Source: Janibacter sp. CX7
GTDB taxonomy: Bacteria; Actinomycetota; Actinomycetes; Actinomycetales; Dermatophilaceae
Length of the DNA stretch: 64,000 bases
Direction of reading: 5' to 3'
Assembly (NCBI RefSeq): GCF_024362365.1
Contig: NZ_CP101464.1
Span: forward strand, 2,294,001 to 2,358,000
Made by a program: the position numbers and the translations under genes. Shown here piece after piece: positions 51,095 to 60,771 of the stretch (its first letter is position 1; each line of letters opens with the position of its first letter). A model generated the notes under the pieces. That model made no database searches. It saw only the letters and a program-made list of their open reading frames with translations, and was not told the DNA's origin.

Positions 51095-52003
51095 ATGACG
51101 CACACCCCCCGCTTCGCCTCGGTCGACGACGTCACGGAGCGCCTGGCCGAGCACGGCTACCTCGCCTCCGACGAGATCGCGACGACCGTCTACCTCGCCG
51201 ACCAGCTCGGCAAGCCGCTGCTCATCGAGGGCCCGGCGGGTGTCGGCAAGACCGCGCTCTCCGCGGCCGTGTCGGCGGCGACGGACGGCGAGCTCGTGCG
51301 CCTGCAGTGCTACGAGGGCGTCGACGAGGCGCGCGCGCTCTACGAGTGGAACCACGCCAAGCAGCTGCTGCGCATCACCGCCGCAGGCGCCCACCACGAC
51401 TCCGCGGGCGCCGACGAGGCGGACTGGACGTCGGTCAAGGAGGACATCTTCACCGACGAGTTCCTCCTCTCCCGGCCGCTGCTCACCGCGATCCGCAACG
51501 AGCACCCGACGGTGCTGCTCATCGACGAGCTCGACAAGGCCGACGTCGAGATCGAGGGGCTGCTGCTCGAGGTGCTCTCCGACTTCCAGGTGACCGTGCC
51601 CGAGCTCGGGACGATCCGGGCGAGCCAGACCCCCTTCGTCGTCCTGACCTCCAATGCCACCCGTGAGCTGTCCGAGGCCCTGCGCCGACGCTGCCTCTAC
51701 CTGCACATCGACTACCCCGAGTCCGACCTCGAGCTGCGGATCGTGCGCCTGACCGTGCCCGACCTCGACGAGACGCTCGCCGCCTCCGTCGTGCGGCTCG
51801 TCGGCGCGCTGCGCGAGATGCGGCTGCGCAAGTCGCCCTCGGTCGCCGAGACCATCGACTGGGCCCGCACGCTCGTCAGCCTGGGCACCGACGGCGAGCT
51901 GCAGCCGGAGCTCGTGCGCTCGACCCTCGGCGTCGTCCTCAAGCACCGCGAGGACATCGAGCTCGCGGTGCAGACCCTGGACCTGGACCGTGCCCTCGCC
52001 TGA
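51095..52003 (+). CDS. MoxR-type AAA+ ATPase
   Basis: The 302-residue ATPase has Walker A LLIEGPAGVGKTALSAAV, Walker B TVLLIDELDKADVEIEG, sensor 1 VVLTSNATRELSEALRRRC, and the usual lid domain. MoxR ATPases work as chaperone-like remodelers paired with VWA proteins, e.g. in CO dehydrogenase CoxD/CoxE or metal cofactor maturation. The following VWA gene overlaps by 14 bp, so a joint complex is likely; no cox or other client gene is seen nearby. Confidence 0.92.
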   Translation: MTHTPRFASVDDVTERLAEHGYLASDEIATTVYLADQLGKPLLIEGPAGVGKTALSAAVSAATDGELVRLQCYEGVDEARALYEWNHAKQLLRITAAGAHHDSAGADEADWTSVKEDIFTDEFLLSRPLLTAIRNEHPTVLLIDELDKADVEIEGLLLEVLSDFQVTVPELGTIRASQTPFVVLTSNATRELSEALRRRCLYLHIDYPESDLELRIVRLTVPDLDETLAASVVRLVGALREMRLRKSPSVAETIDWARTLVSLGTDGELQPELVRSTLGVVLKHREDIELAVQTLDLDRALA

Positions 52004-53477
52004 CCCGCTCGGCGAGCGGCTCGTCGACCTCGCCCGGGCGCTGCGCCGGCACGGCGTGACGGTCGGGACCTCAGAGGTGGCCGACGCCGCCTCTGCCGCA
52101 AGGGCGCTCGGCCTCGACGACCGCGAGCGCCTGCGCACCGGTCTCGCCGCGACGATGATGCGACGGTCCGCGGACCGGGCCGTCTTCGACCAGCTCTTCG
52201 ACATCCACTTCCCCCCTGCCGTGGGTCACCGCACCGGCGACGCGGCCGACCTCGAGCCGACGGACACCGCGGGCGCCCGCGAGCGCGCGGCCGCGATCCG
52301 CGAGGAGCTCGTCGAGGCCCTCGCGCGCGGTGACCAGCAGGAGCTCGACCGGCTCGCCGCGCGGGCGGTCGGCGAGCTGGGCCGGCTGGCCAACGAGTCG
52401 TCGACCGGCGGCTGGTCGGCCAACCAGACCATCGAGCGGCTCGCCCCGCAGACCGCGATCGCGGCGGCCCTGCAGCGGGCCCGCGACGCCGGCGACGTCA
52501 CCGGCGGGTCCGGCGAGGGCTCGGGCGGATCGGGCGAAGGGAGCGGCGGCGCCACCGGCAGCGGTGGCGGCGGCGCGGGCAGCGCCTGGCGGCCCGAGCA
52601 GCTGAGCGACCGCTACGACCGCGACGAGATCCGGCGCCGGGTCGGCGCCTTCCGTCGCAAGATCGAGACCGAGTCGGCGCGACGCAATGCCGAGGTCCGC
52701 GGACGCGACCGCATCTCGCGCTACGGCGTGCGAGACCCCTTGGAGCGCAAGGACTTCCTGCTCACCGGCAAGACCGAGGCGGCCGAGCTGCACGCGGTCA
52801 TCGCTCCCCTGTCGCGCAAGCTCGCGGCCAAGCTCGCCGCCCGCCAGCGGCGGCAGTCGCGGGGCACCATCGACATCCGCCGGACCCTGCGCGCGGCGAT
52901 GTCGACCGGTGGGGTGCCGGTGCGCCCGGCCTACAAGCGCCGCACCCGCAGCCGGGCCGACATCGTCCTGCTGTGCGACATGTCCGGGTCGGTGGCGGGC
53001 TTCTCCCGGTTCACGATGCTGCTGCTGCAGTCGCTCGCGGGGACCTTCCGCCGGGTGCGGTTCATCGGCTTCGTCAACACGTGCGACGACATCACCGAGC
53101 TGGTGCGCGAGGCGCAGTTCGGCGAGGACATCAGCGAGCGCGTCGCCCGCGAGGCGCAGATGACGCGCTGGCACGGGTCGAGCGACTACGGCGCCGCCTT
53201 CGTCGACGCCGTCGACCACCACCTCGACGCCATCGGTCCGCGGTCGACGGTCCTCGTCCTCGGCGACGCCCGGACCAACGGCACCAACCCGCAGGTCGAC
53301 GCCCTGCGCGAGCTCGTCTCCCGTGCCCGGTACGCCGCCTGGCTCAACCCCGAGTCCGCCCGCATGTGGGACACCGGCGACTCCGTGGCCAGTCGCTACG
53401 CCGAGGTCGTCGACATGCACGAGGTGCGCAACATCGAGCAGCTGCGGCAGTTCGTCTCCCGCCTGCCGGTGGGCTGA
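51990..53477 (+). CDS. VWA domain protein (CoxE-like)
   Basis: The 495-residue protein has an N-terminal part like CoxE (LVDLARALRRHGVTVGTSEVADAA, TMMRRSADRAVFDQLFDIHF), a low-complexity Gly/Ser linker (GGSGEGSGGSGEGSGG at about 172-195), and a C-terminal VWA domain starting with the MIDAS motif LLCDMSGSVAGFSRF, followed by TRWHGSSDYGAAF and LVLGDARTNGTNPQ. It partners the overlapping MoxR ATPase. The start GTG 51990 lies inside moxR, so coupling is probable. Confidence 0.88.
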   Translation: MPSPDPLGERLVDLARALRRHGVTVGTSEVADAASAARALGLDDRERLRTGLAATMMRRSADRAVFDQLFDIHFPPAVGHRTGDAADLEPTDTAGARERAAAIREELVEALARGDQQELDRLAARAVGELGRLANESSTGGWSANQTIERLAPQTAIAAALQRARDAGDVTGGSGEGSGGSGEGSGGATGSGGGGAGSAWRPEQLSDRYDRDEIRRRVGAFRRKIETESARRNAEVRGRDRISRYGVRDPLERKDFLLTGKTEAAELHAVIAPLSRKLAAKLAARQRRQSRGTIDIRRTLRAAMSTGGVPVRPAYKRRTRSRADIVLLCDMSGSVAGFSRFTMLLLQSLAGTFRRVRFIGFVNTCDDITELVREAQFGEDISERVAREAQMTRWHGSSDYGAAFVDAVDHHLDAIGPRSTVLVLGDARTNGTNPQVDALRELVSRARYAAWLNPESARMWDTGDSVASRYAEVVDMHEVRNIEQLRQFVSRLPVG

Positions 53478-53550
53478 GGCCACTACCCCTTCGTCCAGAT
53501 CTGCAGAGGATCTCCAGATCTCCCACCGGGGATCCACCGGTGGGGCTCCC

Positions 53551-53556
53551 TAGCCT
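53551..53556 (+). promoter_or_regulatory. -10 box of the two-component operon (leaderless)
   Basis: TAGCCT ends 6 nt before ATG 53563, with no ribosome site. The gap 53478-53550 has a CCCCTTCG copy at 53486 and an imperfect repeat of ATCTGCAGAGGATCTCCAGA that could be a regulator site. Confidence 0.5.
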
Positions 53557-53562
53557 GATCCC

Positions 53563-54261
53563 ATGACCGCTCCCGCACCGTGCGTGCTCGTCGTCGAGGA
53601 CGACCCGACGATCAACCAGGCCCTGGCCGACCGCTTCACGGCGGAGGGCTTCGAGGTGGTGCAGGCGCACGACGGGCCGGGGGCGGTCGCCGCCCACGCC
53701 GAGCACGACCCCGCGGTCGTCGTGCTCGACCTCATGCTGCCCGGCTTCGACGGGCTCGAGGTGTGCCGCCGGATCCAGGCCGACCGCCCCGTGCCGGTGC
53801 TCATGCTCACCGCCCGCGACGACGAGAGCGACATCATCGTCGGGCTCGGGGTGGGCGCCGACGACTACCTCACCAAGCCATTTCGCATGCGCGAGGTCGT
53901 CGCCCGGGTCCGGGCCCTGCTGCGCCGCGTCGAGCGCGCTGCCGAGCTCGGGCGCCCCACCGAGACGATCACCCACCACGCCGGGCTCACCCTCGACGAG
54001 CGCACCCGTCGGTGCACCGTCGACGGCCACGCGGTCCACCTCACGCCGACGGAGTTCGACCTGCTCGCCCTCCTCGCCCGCGAGCCCGGCGCGGTGCTGC
54101 GCCGCGAGCGGATCGTTGCCGACCTGTGGGGCTGGGACGACGGTCTCGGCCGCGGCAGCCTCGACAGCCACGTCAAGTCGCTGCGGGCCAAGGTCGGCAG
54201 CCACCGGATCCGCACGGTCCACGGCGTCGGCTACGCCCTCGACGACGGGAACGACCGATGA
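53563..54261 (+). CDS. OmpR-family response regulator
   Basis: The 232-residue protein has receiver acidic residues VVEDDPT, phospho-acceptor Asp in VVVLDLMLPGFDGLEV, LMLTARDDESD, YLTKPFRMREVV and a winged-helix domain with LTPTEFDLLALLAREPGAVLRRERI and LDSHVKSLRAKVG. Leaderless. Overlaps the kinase start by 4 nt (ATGA). Regulon unknown; presumably includes its own operon. Confidence 0.94.
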   Translation: MTAPAPCVLVVEDDPTINQALADRFTAEGFEVVQAHDGPGAVAAHAEHDPAVVVLDLMLPGFDGLEVCRRIQADRPVPVLMLTARDDESDIIVGLGVGADDYLTKPFRMREVVARVRALLRRVERAAELGRPTETITHHAGLTLDERTRRCTVDGHAVHLTPTEFDLLALLAREPGAVLRRERIVADLWGWDDGLGRGSLDSHVKSLRAKVGSHRIRTVHGVGYALDDGNDR

Positions 54262-56894
54262 ACCGCTCCGCTCCACTACTCGAGCTCACCTCGATCCGCA
54301 CCCGCCTCGCCGTCCTCGTCGGCGTGAGCGTCGTCGTCGCGGCGGTCGTCGGCACGGTCGGCACCGATGCCGGGGTCCCCCTGTGGATCGGCCTGCCCGC
54401 GACGATCGGCCTCGCCCTCGTCGTCACCCGCTGGCTGGCGACCGGCATGACGACCCCGCTCACCCAGATGACCGAGGCCGCACGGCGGATGGCGAAGGGG
54501 GACTACGGCGCCCGGATCACGACGTCGAGCCAGGACGAGGTCGGTGAGCTGGCCCGTGCCTTCGCGAGCATGGCCGCCGAGCTGGAGCAGGGCGAGGAGC
54601 ACCGACGGCGTCTCGTCGCCACCGTCGCCCACGAGCTGCGCACGCCCCTGTCGGCGCAGCAGGCCCTGCTCGAGAACCTCGCCGACGGCGTCACCACCCC
54701 CGACGAGGCGACCCTGCGCGCCGCCCTCGCCCAGTCGGAGCGCCTCGGGTCGCTCGTCACCGACCTGCTCGACCTCTCCAGGCCCGACGGCAGGGGAATC
54801 CCCCTCTCCCCCAGCCGGATCCGCGTCGGTGACCTGCTCGACGACGCCATCGGCGAGACCACCCTCCAGGGCCGGGACGTCGCACTCGTCGCCGATGTCG
54901 AGCCCGCCGACCTCGTCGTCACCGGCGACCGCGCGCGCCTCGCCCAGGTCACCGCCAACCTCCTCGACAACGCGGTGCGGCACAGCCCGAGCGGCGGCAC
55001 CGTCACCCTCACCGCCCGCGCCAGCGACGACGCGTGGACCCTCACCGTCGCCGACGACGGACCCGGCCTGACCCCGGAGCGGGCGGAGCGGCTCTTCCAC
55101 CGCTTCCGTCCCGGCGGGGACGAAGGGGGTGGCACCGGCCTCGGCCTCGCCATCGCCGCGTGGGTCGCCTCGATGCACGGCGGCACCATCCGGGCGCTGC
55201 CCACCCCACTCCCTGAGGAGCGAGTCCGCGCAGCGGGCGAGCGTCTCGAGGGGTCCGGGGCCCGGCTCCAGCTCCGCCTCCCGCTCACCCCGCCGACCTC
55301 CCCTTCGCCCGCACCGCTCACCACCCAGGAGACCGTCATGACTGCTGCACAGCCCGCGCACGACCCCCTTCGAGGCTCGGCCGCGAACGGCCTCGCACCG
55401 GGTCCTGAGGAGGCGCGCCAGCGCCGTCTCGAAGGGCAGGGAACGGGACTCTCGTTGTCGCGGTGGTGGCCCGAGCGGATCACGCAGGGGCAGCCGCGGC
55501 TGCTGCTCGCCGCGCTCGCCGTCGGCCTGCTCGCCGCGATCCTGCTGCCGGGCAACGCGATCGGGCTCGGGCTGCTCGTCGTGCTCACCGCCGGAGGTGC
55601 GGCCCTGTGGCTCGCCTCGGCCCGCCGGGCGAAGCCGTGGTCGTGGGTCACCGCCGCCCTGGCCCTCCCCCTCGGCCTGACGACGGTCCTGCGTGACGAC
55701 CCGGTGATGAGCTTCTTCGCCGTCGCCGTCGCCGGGGTGCTCGCCGCCGCCGCGTGCACCGACGCGCGCACGGTCACCGGCATGATCGCCTCGGTCATCG
55801 CCTGGCCGCTCTCCGCGCTGCGCGGGCTGCCCCTGCTCGACCGGACGATCCGCACGCTCGCCCGCCGCGGCAGCGCGTGGTCGGTGCTGCGCACCGGGGT
55901 CGTCAGCCTCGCGCTGCTCCTCGTCTTCGGCGGGCTGCTCTCCTCGGCCGACGCCGTCCTCGGCTCCTGGGCCTCGGCCCTCGTGCCCGACATCAGCGAC
56001 ATGGCGATCTTCCGCGTCTTCGTGCTCGTCTTCTTCGCCGGCGTCACGCTCGCCGGTCTCTACCTCGCGATCAACCCGCCGACCGTCGACGGGGCACGCC
56101 TGTCGCCTCGCATCCCGGAGCGCGAGTGGCAGGTCCCGCTCGGCGTCGTCATCGCGATCTTCGTCGCCTTCGTCGTCGCCCAGGCCGCGGCGGTCGTCGG
56201 CGGGCACGACTACGTCGTGCGCACGGCGGGCGTGACCTATGCCGAGTCGGCCCGGCAGGGCTTCGGCCAGCTCACCGTCGCCACCGCGCTCGTCCTGCTG
56301 CTCGTCGCCGGGGTTCGAGCGCTCGGCCGCACGAGCACCGACCGCGACCGCCGGGTCATGACCGCGATGAACGCGACCCTGTGCGTCCTCACCCTGCTCG
56401 TCGTCGCCTCCGCGCTGCGCCGCATGGCGCTCTACCAGGACGCCTACGGCTACACGACGCTGCGGATCAACGCCGACCTCTTCGAGATCTGGCTCGGGCT
56501 CGTCGTCCTCGCGGTGCTCGTCTCCCTCTTCACCCCGACCCGGCGCTGGCTCGGCCGCGCGGTCCTCGTCGCGGCCGCCGTGCTCACCATCGTCGGCACC
56601 GTCGGCAACACGAGCGCCTGGGTCGCCGACCGCAACATCGAGCGGTGGCAGTCCACGGGCAAGATCGACACCTGGTACCTCAGCAGCCTGCCCGCCGACG
56701 CCGTGCCGACCATCGAGTCGAGCGCCCTGCCCGCGCACATCAAGCAGTGCGCGCTGTCGATGCACCAGGTGTACGGCGCCGGCGACGAGGACACCCTCGC
56801 CGGATGGAACCTCGCCCGCTCCCGCGCCGACGAGATCCGGCAGCGCTACGACGACCCGACCCGGTGCACCGACTCCCGCGGCTGGTCGAGGTGA
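54258..56894 (+). CDS. Sensor histidine kinase fused in frame to a DUF4153/DUF4173-like membrane protein
   Basis: One frame of 878 codons. Residues 1 to about 360 form a kinase: two TM helices (14-32, 38-58) with almost no loop, HAMP (about 59-111), HisKA with His125 in [16 protein letters not shown], and ATPase motifs [33 protein letters not shown] and [11 protein letters not shown]. No stop follows: the frame runs into MTAAQPAH at 55338, which has its own AGGAG, and then about 11 membrane helices. A palindromic repeat (55210-55253) lies in the last part of the ATPase domain, between GGTIRA and [10 protein letters not shown]. In relatives these are normally two genes, so a stop has probably been lost. 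Confidence 0.8.
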   Translation: MNRSAPLLELTSIRTRLAVLVGVSVVVAAVVGTVGTDAGVPLWIGLPATIGLALVVTRWLATGMTTPLTQMTEAARRMAKGDYGARITTSSQDEVGELARAFASMAAELEQGEEHRRRLVATVAHELRTPLSAQQALLENLADGVTTPDEATLRAALAQSERLGSLVTDLLDLSRPDGRGIPLSPSRIRVGDLLDDAIGETTLQGRDVALVADVEPADLVVTGDRARLAQVTANLLDNAVRHSPSGGTVTLTARASDDAWTLTVADDGPGLTPERAERLFHRFRPGGDEGGGTGLGLAIAAWVASMHGGTIRALPTPLPEERVRAAGERLEGSGARLQLRLPLTPPTSPSPAPLTTQETVMTAAQPAHDPLRGSAANGLAPGPEEARQRRLEGQGTGLSLSRWWPERITQGQPRLLLAALAVGLLAAILLPGNAIGLGLLVVLTAGGAALWLASARRAKPWSWVTAALALPLGLTTVLRDDPVMSFFAVAVAGVLAAAACTDARTVTGMIASVIAWPLSALRGLPLLDRTIRTLARRGSAWSVLRTGVVSLALLLVFGGLLSSADAVLGSWASALVPDISDMAIFRVFVLVFFAGVTLAGLYLAINPPTVDGARLSPRIPEREWQVPLGVVIAIFVAFVVAQAAAVVGGHDYVVRTAGVTYAESARQGFGQLTVATALVLLLVAGVRALGRTSTDRDRRVMTAMNATLCVLTLLVVASALRRMALYQDAYGYTTLRINADLFEIWLGLVVLAVLVSLFTPTRRWLGRAVLVAAAVLTIVGTVGNTSAWVADRNIERWQSTGKIDTWYLSSLPADAVPTIESSALPAHIKQCALSMHQVYGAGDEDTLAGWNLARSRADEIRQRYDDPTRCTDSRGWSR
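55210..55253. repeat. Palindromic repeat inserted in the kinase coding sequence
   Basis: TCCCTGAGGAGCGAG at the left pairs with GCGTCTCGAGGGG at the right, the same family as at 18664-18780. It is translated in frame as [15 protein letters not shown] between the conserved GGTIRA and GARLQL segments of the kinase. Confidence 0.75.
55338..56894 (+). CDS. DUF4153/DUF4173-like polytopic membrane protein (internal start within the kinase frame)
   Basis: From ATG 55338 the product has 518 residues. AGGAG lies 7 nt upstream, which supports independent initiation. An N-terminal soluble stretch of about 50 residues includes another palindromic repeat peptide ([11 protein letters not shown]). About 11 hydrophobic segments follow, and a conserved C-terminal soluble part begins around [18 protein letters not shown]4153/DUF4173 proteins often accompany two-component systems and may sense or modulate the kinase; no enzymatic role is known. 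The same bases are also read as part of the fused kinase frame. Confidence 0.75.
   Translation: MTAAQPAHDPLRGSAANGLAPGPEEARQRRLEGQGTGLSLSRWWPERITQGQPRLLLAALAVGLLAAILLPGNAIGLGLLVVLTAGGAALWLASARRAKPWSWVTAALALPLGLTTVLRDDPVMSFFAVAVAGVLAAAACTDARTVTGMIASVIAWPLSALRGLPLLDRTIRTLARRGSAWSVLRTGVVSLALLLVFGGLLSSADAVLGSWASALVPDISDMAIFRVFVLVFFAGVTLAGLYLAINPPTVDGARLSPRIPEREWQVPLGVVIAIFVAFVVAQAAAVVGGHDYVVRTAGVTYAESARQGFGQLTVATALVLLLVAGVRALGRTSTDRDRRVMTAMNATLCVLTLLVVASALRRMALYQDAYGYTTLRINADLFEIWLGLVVLAVLVSLFTPTRRWLGRAVLVAAAVLTIVGTVGNTSAWVADRNIERWQSTGKIDTWYLSSLPADAVPTIESSALPAHIKQCALSMHQVYGAGDEDTLAGWNLARSRADEIRQRYDDPTRCTDSRGWSR
55364..55438. repeat. Second palindromic repeat (inverted pair) in the membrane-protein N-terminus
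   Basis: CCCCCTTCGAGGCTCGGCCG on the left is roughly the inverse of the right part, which contains CTGAGGAGGCG and CGTCTCGAAGGG, so two inverted units of the same family face each other, as in REPIN elements. Translated in frame. Confidence 0.6.
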
Positions 56895-56902
56895 CGGGCA
56901 CC

Positions 56903-56935
56903 CCCCTTCGCCTCCGCAGGGGGTGGGCGAAGGGG
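56903..56935. terminator. Terminator made of inverted CCCCTTCG motifs
   Basis: CCCCTTCGCC (from 56903) and GGCGAAGGGG (to 56935) form the stem; flanking C and G tracts extend it to 13 bp. It ends the two-component operon before accA3. Confidence 0.7.
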
Positions 56936-56985
56936 GTGTGCGGCGCCACGATGCGGGCGACCCGCCGGGGGTGGCAGGCACGCAG

Positions 56986-56991
56986 TAGTCT
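56986..56991 (+). promoter_or_regulatory. -10 box of accA3 (leaderless)
   Basis: TAGTCT ends 7 nt before ATG 56999, with no ribosome site. Confidence 0.55.
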
Positions 56992-56998
56992 GCGGCCC

Positions 56999-58768
56999 AT
57001 GGCCATCAGCAAAGTCCTCATCGCGAACCGCGGCGAGATCGCCGTCCGCATCGCCCGTGCCTGCGCCGACGCCGGCATCGGCTCCGTCGCCGTCTACGCC
57101 GAGCCCGACCGTGACGCCCTGCACGTCAAGGTCGCCGACGAGGCTTATGCCCTCGGCGGCCAGACGCCCGCCGACAGCTACCTGCTCCAGGACAAGCTCC
57201 TGCAGGTCGCCAAGGACGCCGGCGCCGACGCGGTCCACCCGGGCTACGGCTTCCTCGCGGAGAATGCCGACTTCGCCCAGGCCGTCCTCGACGCCGGGCT
57301 GATCTGGATCGGCCCGAGCCCCCAGGCCATCGACGCGCTGGGTGACAAGGCCAAGGCCAAGCACATCGCCGTCAAGGCCAACGCGCCGCTGGCCCCCGGC
57401 ACCAACGACCCGGTCAAGGACGCCGACGAGGTCGTCGCCCTCGCCGAGGAGTTCGGCCTGCCCATCGCCATCAAGGCCGTCTACGGCGGTGGCGGTCGCG
57501 GGCTCAAGGTCGCCTACACGATGGAGGAGATCCCGGAGCTCTACGAGTCCGCCGTCCGCGAGGCCGTCACGGCCTTCGGCCGCGGCGAGTGCCTCGTCGA
57601 GAAGTTCCTCGACAAGCCGCGCCACGTCGAGACCCAGTGCCTCGCCGACCAGCACGGCAACGTCGTCGTCGTCTCGACGCGTGACTGCTCGCTGCAGCGC
57701 CGCAACCAGAAGCTCGTCGAGGAGGCCCCCGCCCCCTTCCTCACCGAGGAGCAGCACGCCGAGCTCGTCCGCGCCTCCAAGGCGATCCTCAAGGAGGCCG
57801 GCTACGTCGGTGCCGGCACCTGCGAGTACCTCGTCGCCCAGGACGGCACCATCTCCTTCCTCGAGGTCAACACCCGCCTGCAGGTCGAGCACCCCGTGAC
57901 CGAGGAGGTCACCGGCATCGACCTCGTCCGCGAGATGCTGCGTATCGCCGACGGCGAGGAGCTCGGCTACGACGACCCGATCGCCCGCGGCCACTCCTTC
58001 GAGTTCCGCATCAACGGCGAGGACGCCGGCCGCAACTTCATGCCGGCCCCCGGCACCGTGACCAGGATGCGCGTCCCCCAGGGCCCCGGTGTCCGCTGGG
58101 ACGCCGGCATCGAGGAGGGCGACACCGTCGCCGGTGCCTTCGACTCGATGATCGCCAAGCTCATCGTCAGCGGAGCCACCCGCCAGCAGGCGCTCGAGCG
58201 CTCCCGCCGCGCCCTCGACGAGCTCGTCGTCGACGGCATGCCGACGGTCGTGCCGTTCCACCAGGCGATCGTCCGCGACCCGGCCTTCGCTCCCGAGGGT
58301 GACGCCCCCTTCTCCGTCTACACCCGCTGGATCGAGACCGAGTTCGACAACCAGATCGCCCCCTACGGCGGCGAGGTCGGCGAGGCGGCCGAGGACGACG
58401 GCGAGCGCCAGAAGATCACCGTCGAGGTCGGCGGCAAGCGCCTCGAGGTCGTCCTGCCCGGTGGCCTCTCGCTCGGTGGCGGCGGTGGCGCCGCGGCCAA
58501 GAAGAAGGCCCCCAAGCGCTCCGGCGGGGGTGGCGGCGGCGCCGCGGCCTCCGGCGACAGCCTCACCGCCCCCATGCAGGGCACGATCGTCAAGCTCGCC
58601 GTCGAGGAGGGCCAGGAGGTCGCCGAGGGTGACCTCGTCGTCGTCCTCGAGGCGATGAAGATGGAGCAGCCGATCAACGCCCACAAGGCCGGCACGATCA
58701 CCGGCCTGCAGGCCGAGGTCGGGGCCACCGTGAGCAACGGTGCGGTCCTCGCCGAGATCAAGGACTGA
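56999..58768 (+). CDS. accA3: Acyl-CoA carboxylase alpha subunit (biotin carboxylase and BCCP)
   Basis: The 589-residue protein has the biotin carboxylase start [24 protein letters not shown]-grasp loop [56 protein letters not shown] and C-domain to about residue 460. A lysine/alanine/glycine linker ([25 protein letters not shown]) leads to BCCP with the biotin lysine in [11 protein letters not shown]. It charges biotin with CO2 for AccD5 and possibly the second beta subunit. Leaderless ATG 56999. Biotinylated by BirA (31182-31970). Confidence 0.96.
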   Translation: MAISKVLIANRGEIAVRIARACADAGIGSVAVYAEPDRDALHVKVADEAYALGGQTPADSYLLQDKLLQVAKDAGADAVHPGYGFLAENADFAQAVLDAGLIWIGPSPQAIDALGDKAKAKHIAVKANAPLAPGTNDPVKDADEVVALAEEFGLPIAIKAVYGGGGRGLKVAYTMEEIPELYESAVREAVTAFGRGECLVEKFLDKPRHVETQCLADQHGNVVVVSTRDCSLQRRNQKLVEEAPAPFLTEEQHAELVRASKAILKEAGYVGAGTCEYLVAQDGTISFLEVNTRLQVEHPVTEEVTGIDLVREMLRIADGEELGYDDPIARGHSFEFRINGEDAGRNFMPAPGTVTRMRVPQGPGVRWDAGIEEGDTVAGAFDSMIAKLIVSGATRQQALERSRRALDELVVDGMPTVVPFHQAIVRDPAFAPEGDAPFSVYTRWIETEFDNQIAPYGGEVGEAAEDDGERQKITVEVGGKRLEVVLPGGLSLGGGGGAAAKKKAPKRSGGGGGGAAASGDSLTAPMQGTIVKLAVEEGQEVAEGDLVVVLEAMKMEQPINAHKAGTITGLQAEVGATVSNGAVLAEIKD

Positions 58769-58782
58769 TCATCGCCACGGAC

Positions 58783-60750
58783 GTGACCACCGACGCCGCC
58801 CCCGGCACGCCTCCCCGGCGTGCCGGGGGCGGCGTCGTCATCGCCGTCCTCGCCCTCTGCGGCACCATCGTCTCGCTCCAGCAGACGATGGTGCTGCCGC
58901 TCGTCCCCGAGCTGCCCGACCTCATCGGCACGAGCGCCGGCAATGCCTCGTGGATGGTCACGGCCACGCTCGTCGCCGGGGCGGTCGCGACGCCGGTCAT
59001 CTCGCGCATGGCCGACATGTACGGCAAGCGGCGGATGATCCTCGTGACGCTCGGCATCGTCTCGCTCGGCGCCCTCGTCGGGGCATTCGCCCCCTCGCTG
59101 CCCTTCCTCATCCTCGCCCGCGCCCTGCAAGGCATGGGCATGGCGCTCGTGCCGGTCGGCATCGCCACGATGCGCGACGAGCTCGACCCCGAGCAGGTGC
59201 CGCTCGCCGTCGCCCTGATGAGCGCGACCCTGGCGATCGGCGCCGGCGTCGGGCTGCCTCTCGGGGGCTACCTCGCCGAGGCCTTCGACTGGCACGTCGT
59301 GCTCTGGCTGCCCGGTGTCCTCGCGCTGCTGATGATCGCGCTCGTCCTGCTGACCGTCTCGGAGTCGAGCGTGCGGACCGCGGGCGCCTTCGACGTGCGC
59401 GGCGCGGTCCTGCTCAGCCTGGCGCTCGTGCTGCTGCTCCTCGCCGTCTCCAAGGGGAGCGACTGGGGCTGGCTCGACGTGCGCACGCTCGGCTGCTTCG
59501 CCGCGGGTCTGCTGCTGCTCGGCCTCTTCGTCCCGCTCGAGCTGCGCATCCCCAACCCGCTCGTCGACATCCGCACCGCCTCGCAGCCGGTCGTCATCGC
59601 GGCCAACACGATCTCGGTCTTCATGGGCTTCGCGATGTTCGTCAACATGCTCGTGTCGACACAGCTGCTGCAGACCCCCGAGGAGACCGGCTACGGACTG
59701 GGGCTCGACGCGCTGCACGCCGGGCTGTGGATGGCCCCGTCCGCCGTGGCCTTCGGCCTGCTCGCGCCGCTCTCGGGCTGGGTGACCCGCCGCTTCGGCC
59801 CCGAGATGGCGATCGGTGCCGGCGCGGCGATCATGGCGGTCTCCTACCTCGCGCGCATCCCCTTCAGCCACTCGATCGGGCTCGTCGTGCTCGGCACGAT
59901 CACCGTGACCATCGGCACCGCGCTGGCCTACTCGGCGCTGCCGACCCTCATCATGCGCTCGGTGCCGGTCACCGAGACCGCGGCGGCCAACGGGCTCAAC
60001 ACGCTGCTCCGCTCCGTCGGCACGTCCACGGCGAGTGCGGTGACCACCGCTGTGCTCGCGGCGACGATCACGGCCACCGGGTTCCCGACCTACACCGGCA
60101 TGGCCACCGTCTTCGGCCTGGCGACGGCCGCCTCGCTCATCAGCCTCGGGCTGATCCTGCCCTTCCTGCGGCAGCGCTCCGCCGAGGTCCCGGGCCGCCC
60201 CGACGTCGAGGAGCAGAAGGCCGACCACGTCGTCCACGGCCGGATCACGGACGCTGCGGGGCAGCCTCTCCCCGGGGCCGTCGTCACGGTGCTCGGTGGC
60301 CAGGGCTCCCACGTCGACTGGTCGCACACGGACTCGGCCGGCGACTACTCGGTGGCGACGGGCGGCCCGATCAAGCACCTCTTCGTCGTCACCGCCCCCG
60401 GCTGGGCGCCCGTGAGCGCCTACGTCGACCTGGAGCAGGGGCCGAAGGTGCCGCCGCTGGTCCTGCGCGACCGGATGAGCATCTCGGGCACGGTGACCGG
60501 GGTCGACGGGCAGCCGGCGTGCGACGTCTCCGTCGTCGTCACCCGCCGGGCCGGTGGGTCGGTCGACTGGATGCGCACCGGCCCCGACGGGCGCTACGAC
60601 CTGCCGGTGCCCAAGGAGGGCACCTATGTCGTCACCGCCGTCGACCGGTCCACGAGCGCCATCGTCACCCGGACCGTCGTGGTCGGTGGGTCGGCCGTGC
60701 GCACCGACCTGCAGCTGCAGGCGGCGACGGTGACCGCGCCGGTCGACTGA
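58783..60750 (+). CDS. MFS transporter (DHA2-like) fused to two carboxypeptidase-regulatory-like domains
   Basis: The 655-residue protein has about 14 membrane helices (residues 15-455) with the MFS motif A region MADMYGKRRMILVTLG and motif C-like ATLAIGAGVGLPLGGYLAEAFDW of DHA2 drug exporters. Residues about 480-655 form two Ig-like carboxypeptidase-regulatory domains: HGRITDAAGQPLPGAVVTVLGGQGSHVDWSHTDSAGDYSV and SGTVTGVDGQPACDVSVVVTRRAGGSVDWMRTGPDGRYDLPV. Such domains usually work outside cells or bind polymers; with 14 helices the tail would be cytoplasmic. GTG 58783 follows accA3 by 14 bp, with a weak GGAC site. Confidence 0.87.
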   Translation: MTTDAAPGTPPRRAGGGVVIAVLALCGTIVSLQQTMVLPLVPELPDLIGTSAGNASWMVTATLVAGAVATPVISRMADMYGKRRMILVTLGIVSLGALVGAFAPSLPFLILARALQGMGMALVPVGIATMRDELDPEQVPLAVALMSATLAIGAGVGLPLGGYLAEAFDWHVVLWLPGVLALLMIALVLLTVSESSVRTAGAFDVRGAVLLSLALVLLLLAVSKGSDWGWLDVRTLGCFAAGLLLLGLFVPLELRIPNPLVDIRTASQPVVIAANTISVFMGFAMFVNMLVSTQLLQTPEETGYGLGLDALHAGLWMAPSAVAFGLLAPLSGWVTRRFGPEMAIGAGAAIMAVSYLARIPFSHSIGLVVLGTITVTIGTALAYSALPTLIMRSVPVTETAAANGLNTLLRSVGTSTASAVTTAVLAATITATGFPTYTGMATVFGLATAASLISLGLILPFLRQRSAEVPGRPDVEEQKADHVVHGRITDAAGQPLPGAVVTVLGGQGSHVDWSHTDSAGDYSVATGGPIKHLFVVTAPGWAPVSAYVDLEQGPKVPPLVLRDRMSISGTVTGVDGQPACDVSVVVTRRAGGSVDWMRTGPDGRYDLPVPKEGTYVVTAVDRSTSAIVTRTVVVGGSAVRTDLQLQAATVTAPVD

Positions 60751-60771
60751 CGACCGGCGCGGCGCGCTGGA

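Noticed and set aside
54276-56981. A 901-codon open frame antisense to the kinase and membrane protein
   Set aside because: Low-complexity Glu/Gly/Arg composition typical of the antisense of GC-rich genes, with no start signal.
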